Source of the DNA: Methylobacteriaceae bacterium
Lineage (GTDB): Bacteria > Pseudomonadota > Alphaproteobacteria > Rhizobiales > Beijerinckiaceae
DNA length: 11,005 nucleotides
Assembly: GCA_031272615.1 (NCBI GenBank)
Contig: JAISTL010000126.1
Coordinates: 1-11,005, forward strand
Direction: 5' to 3'
Shown here: positions 5,596 to 11,005 of the stretch, one piece after another
Layout: every line of letters starts with the position of its first letter
Numbering within the stretch: position 1 is the stretch's first letter
Made by a program: the position numbers and the translations under genes
Notes under the pieces: generated by a model
What the model was told of the DNA's origin: nothing
Seen by the model: only the letters and a program-made list of their open reading frames with translations
Databases searched by the model: none

Positions 5596-6831
5596 TTATT
5601 CGAGCTCGGCGCCCATCTTCTCGGGAATGAGGAAGTACATGGCGATGAGGTCGATGATATAGAGCACCGCCAGCAGGGCGACGGCGGTCTGGAAGCCGTA
5701 GGAGTTGACCATGTAGCCGACGACCACCGCGCCGAACCCACCGAGGAAGCGTCCGCAGTTGAACAGCACGTTCTGTGCCGTGGCGCGGGCTTGGGTCGGA
5801 TAGAGCTCGCTCATCAGAGCGCCGTAACCGCCGAGCATGCCGTTGATGAAGAAGCCCATCACGGCGCCGCCGACGAGCAGGGCCCCCCGGGACGACAGTT
5901 GGGAATACACCACCACCGTCACCGCGGCCATGATCATCCAGATGAAGAACGACGGGCGGCGGCCGATGCGGTCAGCCACGTGGCCGAAGGTGAAGATGCC
6001 CAGCGCCATGCCGATGATGGTGACGGCGGTCCAGGTCGACGAGCCCATGATGCCGAGTTTCAGGGCCTTGTCCAGATAGCTCGGCAACCAGATCAGCACG
6101 CCGTAGTAGCCGAAATTCTGCACCGAGCACAGAATCAGCATACCGATGGAGCGCTTGGTCGTCTCGGTGTCGGCATAAAGCAGCGGAATGGCCAGCTCGC
6201 TGGGCTTGTCCTTGGTTTTCTCGATGAAAATATCGGGTTCATGCAGGGTGCGCCGGATGATGAAGGCGACGAAGGCCGGGAACACGCCGATCATGAACAT
6301 GCCGCGCCAGCCGACAAGCGGCATGATGAACCACACCGCCAGAGTCGCCGCCAGCACGCCGGCCTGCCAGCCGAGGCCGACATAGGAGGAGGCGCGGGCG
6401 CGCTTGGAGGCGGGCCACGCTTCGGCCACCAGCGCCATGCCGATGCCGAACTCACCGCCGAGCCCGAGGCCGGAGATGAAGCGGTAAATCAGCATGTCCC
6501 AGAACCCCTGGGCCAGGCCGCAGGCGAAGGTGAATACAGCGAAGAGCAGAATGGTCCAGGTGAGGACCTTGATGCGCCCGTATTTGTCCGACAGGGAGCC
6601 GAACAGGAAACCGCCGGCGACGGCGCCGGTGGTGGTCGCCCAGACCCACCAGGAACCTTCCTGCGGCGTCAGACTGAGATCCTTGGTGATGGCGACGATC
6701 ATGAATCCGAGGATCATGAGGTCGAAACCGTCCATGCAGTAGCCGACGGCGGAGCCCCACAGGGCTTTCCATGCCTTGGGGCTGACGACATCCGCATCAG
6801 CCGCGGTTGTGGTGGGAGTTGTATCGTTCAC
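5596..6831 (-). CDS. MFS transporter, metabolite:H+ symporter (sialate/aromatic-acid type)
   Basis: A 411-residue inner-membrane carrier with the 12-helix major facilitator pattern. Helix 1 holds 'YCMDGFDLMILGFMI' (31-45), the acidic 'MDGFD' signature of the metabolite:H+ symporter and sialate/aromatic-acid groups. Loop 2-3 has 'GSLSDKYGR' (78-86), and the matching loop in the second half has 'GHVADRIGRR'. 'RFISGLGLGGEFGIG' (117-131) is the helix 4 motif, and 'ALMSELYPTQARATAQN' ends the second bundle. The substrate is probably an organic anion carried with protons, but it cannot be named. Start: the frame extends upstream to 6960, but the GTG at 6829-6831 has AGAGGG upstream and leaves a normal 18-residue lead before helix 1; the upstream extension is arginine-rich with no ribosome site. 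It stands alone between two non-coding gaps. Confidence 0.92.
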   Translation of the reverse strand: MNDTTPTTTAADADVVSPKAWKALWGSAVGYCMDGFDLMILGFMIVAITKDLSLTPQEGSWWVWATTTGAVAGGFLFGSLSDKYGRIKVLTWTILLFAVFTFACGLAQGFWDMLIYRFISGLGLGGEFGIGMALVAEAWPASKRARASSYVGLGWQAGVLAATLAVWFIMPLVGWRGMFMIGVFPAFVAFIIRRTLHEPDIFIEKTKDKPSELAIPLLYADTETTKRSIGMLILCSVQNFGYYGVLIWLPSYLDKALKLGIMGSSTWTAVTIIGMALGIFTFGHVADRIGRRPSFFIWMIMAAVTVVVYSQLSSRGALLVGGAVMGFFINGMLGGYGALMSELYPTQARATAQNVLFNCGRFLGGFGAVVVGYMVNSYGFQTAVALLAVLYIIDLIAMYFLIPEKMGAELE

Positions 6832-7107
6832 GGCAGTATCCCTCTTCCTGAAAGTTATCGATACCAGAGACCGGAACGCCGACGACGGACGGCAAAGGAA
6901 TTTGGTCATTGTCCGAGAGCATAACCCGGCCCAATGAACGCCCAAACCCTTTGAACTCAAAACAAACAGCCCGAATTGACGTCGGCGGCGTTTTTAGAAA
7001 AAAAGCCTTTTATCGCTGTGAGGAAATTTTGGCGAGTCTTATTTTCATGCCGGCGCAGTTTTCCACAAGCAGAAATTCCGATGGGCGCCGAAACGGCGCG
7101 CAATCCG
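6832..7107. other. 276-bp non-coding gap upstream of the MFS gene
   Basis: No convincing gene. AT-richer than its surroundings (about 6950-7080), as expected of a promoter region on the minus strand. I see TTATGC near 6920 as a possible -10 but no matching -35. A short inverted repeat TTTGA-N2-TCAAA lies at 6950-6961; its arms are too close for an FNR-type site. Confidence 0.5.
7085..7099 (-). terminator. 6-bp hairpin just after the membrane-protein gene
   Basis: GCGCCG (7085-7090), 3-nt loop, CGGCGC (7094-7099): perfect, all-GC, 8 bases past the stop at 7108. No T-run follows on the minus strand, so it is a weak terminator candidate. Confidence 0.35.
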
Positions 7108-8202
7108 TTACCACGTGCCGAAACTCTGTCCGGTTTCCTCTCCCGGGTCTTCGGCGAACACCAAACGGGCAACCGGCGCGCGTTTTTCACGGGGCAGTCC
7201 GGCAAGGCTTTTCAAATACTTCAATTCGCTGTCGCACACCTGCTCCGGCGTTTCCCCGTCGGAACCGGAATGGTCGTCCGGCGGCGGCGATTCCTGCCCG
7301 CCGGGCGGAACCGCCCCGTTCAGGTCTTTCACCGCCTGTTCGCGGTCGAACTCCACAACCGGCGCGGAAAGGCGGGTTTCATTCACCAGCGCGGCTTCCC
7401 GCTCATCGAGGGCGTTGAGGGCGTCGTTCAGCACACGCCCGCCGCGGTAGACCTCCTCCACCGACTCGTTGAGCAGCAACCGGGCGCAGATTTTGCGGTC
7501 TTTGCCGGCTGTCGTTTCCACCAGGTGGACAAAGGCCAGCAGCTGGGCGTCCAGCAGGTCGTCGTCGGCGCGCCGGTAATACTCCCGGCGCAGAGCGGCA
7601 ATGCGGTTGCGGGCGGATTGGAGGCGCAGGGCGAAGGAGTCGTCGGCGGGCCGCACATGCTCCGGGTCCCGCGCGAAGAGACGCTCATAGAGTCCGTCCA
7701 GTTCCTCCGGATGCTTGCGCAGCACCGCCAGCTCGCCCTCGCCGCCGAGCACCGTGACGGCGATGCCCTCATAGGCCCTGAAGGCGCGGGCCCGGGTTGA
7801 CGGCTTCTCCTGAAACCCGGCCAGCACAAAGGCCGTCAACACCAGAACCGCGGCGAAGACAACGCCGCAGACACGCGCCGCCGCAGTGTTCCCCGCGGCC
7901 CGCGCCGCGCCCGCCCGCTGCAGGATGAACCCGCCGGCCACCGCCAGCAAAAGCGCGGCGGCGACCACGGCAAACCAGGCCGTGGGACTCACCCACCTGT
8001 CGAACCGGTAGAAATAATGCGCGGCGTAAAGGAGCACCGCCAACAGCGCCAGCTGCACCACGCCCAGCCGGGGCCAGGCGGCGGGAGCCAGCTTGGCGGC
8101 GTGCTTCAGGCCGAAACCGAAGACGAGGCCGGCGATCACCCCCCACGTCAACAGGGCGTTGACGCAGGCGATGACCGACGGAAACATCCACACCTGGCTC
8201 AT
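7108..8202 (-). CDS. membrane protein of unknown function, four N-terminal helices plus large soluble domain
   Basis: A 364-residue protein I do not recognise. Four hydrophobic helices lie at about residues 10-31, 45-64, 73-94 and 109-130, separated by short loops ('YRFDRW' at 65-70, 'QRAGAARAAG' at 95-104). A hydrophilic domain of about 230 residues follows, mostly charged and probably alpha-helical, with possible coiled coil around 190-300 and a low-complexity linker 'PPGGQESPPPDDHSGSDGE' near 310. With four helices both ends should be on the same side of the membrane. There is no kinase, GGDEF, peptidase or transporter motif. ATG at 8202 has GGGGGAG three bases upstream, rather close. It begins 27 bases after the alcohol dehydrogenase stop on the same strand, so the two are probably co-transcribed, though a functional link is not evident. 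Confidence 0.75.
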   Translation of the reverse strand: MSQVWMFPSVIACVNALLTWGVIAGLVFGFGLKHAAKLAPAAWPRLGVVQLALLAVLLYAAHYFYRFDRWVSPTAWFAVVAAALLLAVAGGFILQRAGAARAAGNTAAARVCGVVFAAVLVLTAFVLAGFQEKPSTRARAFRAYEGIAVTVLGGEGELAVLRKHPEELDGLYERLFARDPEHVRPADDSFALRLQSARNRIAALRREYYRRADDDLLDAQLLAFVHLVETTAGKDRKICARLLLNESVEEVYRGGRVLNDALNALDEREAALVNETRLSAPVVEFDREQAVKDLNGAVPPGGQESPPPDDHSGSDGETPEQVCDSELKYLKSLAGLPREKRAPVARLVFAEDPGEETGQSFGTW

Positions 8203-8229
8203 GACTCCCCCGGGCGGCGCGGCGTCACA

Positions 8230-9279
8230 TCAGGCGTGCGCCCAGTCAATGACGAAGCGGTATTTGACGTCGCTCTTCAGCATCCGCTCATAGGCCATGT
8301 CAATCTGATCGGGCCGGATGAGCTCGATATCGGAAACGATGTTGTGCTCGCCGCAGAAATCCAGCATTTCCTGGGTTTCGGGGATGCCGCCGATCATCGA
8401 CCCGGCGAAGGTCTTGCGCATGTAGATGAGGCTGCGCACCTTCACCGGCAGCGGCTCGATAGGCAGGCCCACCTGCACCAGCGCGCCGTCGGTGCGCAGC
8501 ATCCGGAGATAGGCGTTGATGTCATGGGGCGCCGAGACGGTGTCGATGATGAGATCCAGGCTCATCGCCGCCTTGTCCATCTGCTCCTGGTCTTTGGAGA
8601 GAATCACGTGGTCGGCGCCGAGATGCCGGGCGTCGGCCGCCTTGCCGGCGGAGGTGGTGATCATCGACACATCCGCCCCCATGGCGTGGGCGATTTTCAC
8701 CGCCATATGGCCGAGCCCGCCGAGGCCGACAACGCCCACCTTGACCCCCGGCCCCGCCTTCCAGTGGCGCAGCGGCGAATAGGTGGTGATGCCGGCGCAG
8801 AGCAGCGGCGCCGTTGCCGCGAGATCCAGATTGTCGGGCACCCTCAGCACGTGCTCGTCATTGACGACGACGCGCCTGGAATAACCGCCGAAGGTCCAGC
8901 GGCCGGGGCCGGTTTCCTTGTCCGGGGCGTTGTAGGTGCCGGTCATGCCGTTGAGGCAGTAGTTTTCCAGGCCGCGGCGGCAGTTGTCACAGGTGCGGCA
9001 GGAATTGACGATGCAGCCCACCCCGACCTTGTCGCCCACCTTGAACTTCGTCACCTCTGCGCCGACCCGCTCGACGAACCCGACGATTTCATGGCCGGGA
9101 ATGCACGGATATTTGGTGTTGCCCCATTCGTTGCGCGCCTGGTGCAAATCCGAATGGCACACGCCGCAATACTGAATCGCGATGTCGACATCGTGGGGCA
9201 GCGGGTCCCGCCGCTCGAAACTGAACGGCGCGAATGTCGCGTCGGCCGCCGACACAGCCATGCCTTCACAGATAAACAT
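8230..9279 (-). CDS. zinc-dependent alcohol dehydrogenase, cinnamyl alcohol dehydrogenase (YahK-like) type
   Basis: A 349-residue medium-chain dehydrogenase/reductase that should reduce aldehydes to alcohols with NAD(P)H in the cytoplasm. Catalytic zinc ligands: C41 in 'CGVCHSD', H63 and E64 in 'PGHEIVG', C161 in 'LLCAGITTYSPL'. Structural zinc: four cysteines C94, C97, C100 and C108 ('CRTCDNCRRGLENYC'). The Rossmann motif is 'GLGGLG' (185-190), followed by 'TTSAGK' (208-213), the spot where this family prefers NADPH. Length and motif order match E. coli YahK and plant CAD enzymes. The frame reaches a TTG at 9285, but the ATG at 9277-9279 with GAGGAG eight bases upstream is the better start. 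The substrate is likely a broad range of aldehydes. It heads a probable two-gene unit with the membrane protein. Confidence 0.95.
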   Translation of the reverse strand: MFICEGMAVSAADATFAPFSFERRDPLPHDVDIAIQYCGVCHSDLHQARNEWGNTKYPCIPGHEIVGFVERVGAEVTKFKVGDKVGVGCIVNSCRTCDNCRRGLENYCLNGMTGTYNAPDKETGPGRWTFGGYSRRVVVNDEHVLRVPDNLDLAATAPLLCAGITTYSPLRHWKAGPGVKVGVVGLGGLGHMAVKIAHAMGADVSMITTSAGKAADARHLGADHVILSKDQEQMDKAAMSLDLIIDTVSAPHDINAYLRMLRTDGALVQVGLPIEPLPVKVRSLIYMRKTFAGSMIGGIPETQEMLDFCGEHNIVSDIELIRPDQIDMAYERMLKSDVKYRFVIDWAHA

Positions 9280-9590
9280 GTTCAAGACTCCTCAATGGTT
9301 CATGCCCGGCGGCTGACTGGCGGCCTCCGGCGGATTGTCGCTCCGTCTTATAAAACATCCGCCGAAAAAGAAAAGAAAAAGGTCCGGAAATCTTTCTTTG
9401 CGGGGAAGCCGCCGCCCAAGCCATTTCTCCAAACCGGAATACCTCAACGGCCCGGCTCTCCACATCACCGCCGGGTTGACTTCCCGGGGGCCGAATCATA
9501 GTATCCCGATTCGCGCGGGTTTCCGGTGGCGTTGCTCTGATGGTGTGCGTTTTCCGCGTTCGTGATGTGATGTTGCGGCAGGGGGAAAAC
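9280..9590. other. 311-bp divergent intergenic region
   Basis: Separates the minus-strand dehydrogenase from the plus-strand immunity-like gene and marks the change in base composition. It contains a good plus-strand promoter (9476-9504), a purine run with many A (9362-9381), and a possible minus-strand -10 (TATAAG at 9347-9352) for the dehydrogenase without a good -35. No gene was found. Confidence 0.6.
9476..9504 (+). promoter_or_regulatory. sigma70-type promoter for the immunity-like gene
   Basis: TTGACT (9476-9481), 17-bp spacer, TAGTAT (9499-9504). It predicts a start near 9511 and a leader of about 80 nt before the ATG at 9591. Confidence 0.55.
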
Positions 9591-10388
9591 ATGTCGAAGA
9601 ATCAGAATGACTGCGCCAACCGCTCAGCCGGCCTGAAGGCACTGGTGAGGGCGCCGTTTCGCTGGATCCTTGCCGGCTTTCCGAAGCGCGAGGAGAAAAT
9701 AACCATAACAGATGCCGCCGATACTTCCCACAGCGCGGAACCGGTTGTTTGGATCAGTGCAGTCTTTAGGAATACTGCTTTATTCAAAAGACTTCTCGCC
9801 TATCCGGGTATGAAGTGGGATGAACCGGAGAAATTACGTCTTCAAGTGTTAATCGATGCCAGCGTAGCCGGTGATCCTCTTCCAGAAAATGAAATCCCCC
9901 GTGATTTTTACGGAGAATACAAAGACACGAGGATCAAGTCGCTGCCGGATTTCTTTTTGGTCCAAGGCAGTTTCCTGTGTGTTTCCGAACGTGTTGCCGT
10001 TGTGTTGCGTGAATTCGGGCTCGGCGGTGACCTCCGACCTGTCAACCTTTGGCAGGGCGATAAGACAACCCCCGTGGACGGAGGGCCGTATCACATGGTG
10101 TTGGTGAGCGCACGAAAATGTGCGCTTATCCCGGAACAATCAAATTTAGAGTCGTCTTTCAAAGTCGAAAGTCCATCCGGTGTCCGATGGACAATACCCG
10201 GTTGGGTTAAGGACCAAGACATTGCGCTTTCGCCTGACGCGCTTGAGGGGGCTGCTCTTTGGCGCGACCCGGCAGCAATGGCAGCGTTGTTTATCAGTGA
10301 CCATTTGATGCAGGCGTTTCGCAAAGCGAAAATCAGGGTGAACCTGGAACCGAAAAAGTGCAGAATTATCAAGGGCGAAAATGTGTAG
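9591..10388 (+). CDS. putative immunity protein, Imm11/DUF1629-like
   Basis: A 265-residue soluble protein with no signal peptide. I chose the ATG at 9591 because GGGGGAA lies directly upstream; the open frame extends to 9540 but has no ribosome site there. The centre and C-terminus resemble the Imm11 (DUF1629) immunity family as I know it: 'LPDFFLVQGSFLCVSERVAVVL' spans residues 118-139, the 'D....G...VSE' strand-helix of that family; then 'PYHMVLV' (166-172); and near the end 'ALWRDPAAMAALFISDHLMQAF' spans 222-243, matching the usual 'WR...lf.Sd.l...l' motif, followed by a 'CRII' tail. Such proteins neutralise polymorphic toxins of the same strain. The AHH-type gene next door supports this, although immunity genes normally follow the toxin. 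The match is from pattern memory, so the family name is tentative. Confidence 0.6.
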   Translation: MSKNQNDCANRSAGLKALVRAPFRWILAGFPKREEKITITDAADTSHSAEPVVWISAVFRNTALFKRLLAYPGMKWDEPEKLRLQVLIDASVAGDPLPENEIPRDFYGEYKDTRIKSLPDFFLVQGSFLCVSERVAVVLREFGLGGDLRPVNLWQGDKTTPVDGGPYHMVLVSARKCALIPEQSNLESSFKVESPSGVRWTIPGWVKDQDIALSPDALEGAALWRDPAAMAALFISDHLMQAFRKAKIRVNLEPKKCRIIKGENV

Positions 10389-10389
10389 A

Positions 10390-10429
10390 ACCCTTGAAAA
10401 TTCTCAAATGAATTTCATGCCCGAAGGGT
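10390..10429 (+). repeat. inverted repeat between the immunity-like and AHH genes
   Basis: ACCCTT (10390-10395) pairs with AAGGGT (10424-10429), and inside it GAAAATTC (10396-10403) pairs with GAATTTC (10410-10416) with one bulge, forming a two-part stem-loop. There is no T-run, so it is more likely an RNA-processing or translation-control structure than a terminator. Confidence 0.4.
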
Positions 10430-10465
10430 GAAGTTGTCAGGTTACGAGAGCAAAGCGATAGACTT

Positions 10466-11005
10466 ATGAGCGACAAGGGATTCTACCAGTTCGGTTTCGC
10501 CATCCACCATATTATACCGCAAGAGGCACTCGAGCAGTTTGATGCTCTCTTGAGTCGGAACGGCATCACCAAGGAGATGCGCGGCAACAAAATTGCCTTG
10601 ATGACCGGGGCGGAAGGCGTTGAAACCCTGAAATCCGGTATTTTGGGTGACGCAGGTTCGCTCTTCGATATCGGTTGGGGGCTAAGCCGGCACAACGGTT
10701 ATGATGACGCGCACCGACAATATGACAACTTTATTATCTATACTCTTAGAGCCATAAATCGCGATACAACGTTGGCTGCGGATCCCGTCAAGCAGAAATT
10801 TATTCTATTTGATTTGTTCGACTATGCGGAAAAAATATGTCGTGGCGAAGTCGCCGGGTGGGGGACGGACTCTGGTGCTCTTTATGAAAACTGGATGGGC
10901 GATTATGCAAGTTTTTCCGCCCGATATGAAGGGCTCATCGCGTCACCAACGGAGAGTAAAAGGGTAAACGATTTTATCGAGACCAAGAGTTCGCCCGAGA
11001 GCACA
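10466..11005 (+). CDS. AHH-type HNH/Endo VII superfamily nuclease, probable toxin, partial (C-terminus beyond window)
   Basis: The frame is open for 180 codons from ATG 10466 to the right edge; the nearest upstream in-frame stop is at 10409-10411 with no earlier ATG, so this is the true N-terminus. Residues 10-17 'GFAIHHII' match the '(A)HHI(V/I)P' start of AHH nucleases (H14, H15). They are followed by 'LLSRNGI' (28-34) and 'GNKIALM' (40-46), corresponding to the family's 'gI...NGv.L' segment, then 'SRHNGYDDAHRQYDNFI' (74-90), with H76 and H83 as further metal or catalytic candidates. In polymorphic toxins this fold cuts DNA or RNA. Here it sits at the very N-terminus with no delivery, PAAR, RHS or signal sequence, and at least 90 more residues follow the motif. 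No good Shine-Dalgarno is visible. Codon choice is clearly more AT-rich than in the pyr genes. Immunity-like partner upstream. Confidence 0.65.
   Translation, partial: MSDKGFYQFGFAIHHIIPQEALEQFDALLSRNGITKEMRGNKIALMTGAEGVETLKSGILGDAGSLFDIGWGLSRHNGYDDAHRQYDNFIIYTLRAINRDTTLAADPVKQKFILFDLFDYAEKICRGEVAGWGTDSGALYENWMGDYASFSARYEGLIASPTESKRVNDFIETKSSPEST

Noticed and set aside
5791..6924. Plus-strand open frame of 377 codons
   Set aside because: Antisense to the MFS transporter; the composition is biased and no domain is visible.
6950..6961. TTTGA-N2-TCAAA as an FNR/CRP site upstream of the MFS gene
   Set aside because: The spacing between arms is two bases instead of four or more, and the next positions do not match either consensus.
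8017..9501. Plus-strand open frame of 494 codons
   Set aside because: Antisense to the zinc alcohol dehydrogenase, whose zinc and cofactor motifs are complete on the minus strand.
9266..9592. Minus-strand open frame of 108 codons in the divergent intergenic region
   Set aside because: No ribosome site, no domain, serine/arginine-rich sequence, and it overlaps the plus-strand promoter and the start of the dehydrogenase.

Overview
The window looks like a chromosomal segment of a GC-rich Gram-negative bacterium. Reasons: a signal-peptide protein, a close AraC homologue, a class II (E. coli-type) dihydroorotase, and long antisense open frames typical of high GC. Most of it is near 63% GC in the one 60-base line I counted. 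The genus cannot be fixed from the sequence. From about 9590 to the right edge the base composition turns AT-richer, which suggests acquired DNA.

Layout, left to right. (1) 1-685, minus strand: the front of a Rpn/PD-(D/E)XK nuclease family protein, cut by the window edge, with a good sigma70-type promoter. (2) 797-1159, minus: a small secreted protein of unknown function. (3) 1261-2184, minus: an AraC-family regulator so close to E. coli AraC that its L-arabinose pocket can be aligned residue by residue, with an excellent promoter of its own. (4) 2338-5244, minus: a pyrK-pyrD-pyrC operon encoding a class 1B dihydroorotate dehydrogenase (flavin/iron-sulfur subunit plus catalytic subunit) and dihydroorotase, i.e. 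the third and fourth steps of de novo pyrimidine synthesis. (5) 5245-5595: a 351-bp non-coding stretch rich in inverted repeats, including a stem-loop followed by TTTT just ahead of pyrK that could act as an attenuator. (6) 5596-6831, minus: a 12-helix MFS metabolite:H+ symporter. (7) 7108-9279, minus: a zinc alcohol dehydrogenase followed after 27 bp by an unknown four-helix membrane protein. (8) 9591-11005, plus: a probable polymorphic-toxin module. A protein resembling the Imm11/DUF1629 immunity family is followed by a protein with an AHH-type HNH nuclease signature at its N-terminus, running off the right edge.

The pyr genes form the metabolic core. The edges carry accessory nuclease modules (Rpn-like on the left, AHH toxin/immunity on the right). 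The regulator, the transporter and the dehydrogenase each look separately transcribed. No RNA genes, CRISPR arrays, insertion sequences or phage genes were seen. The part most deserving follow-up is the right-hand module: its immunity-like gene comes first, and its nuclease has no delivery domain within the visible part.
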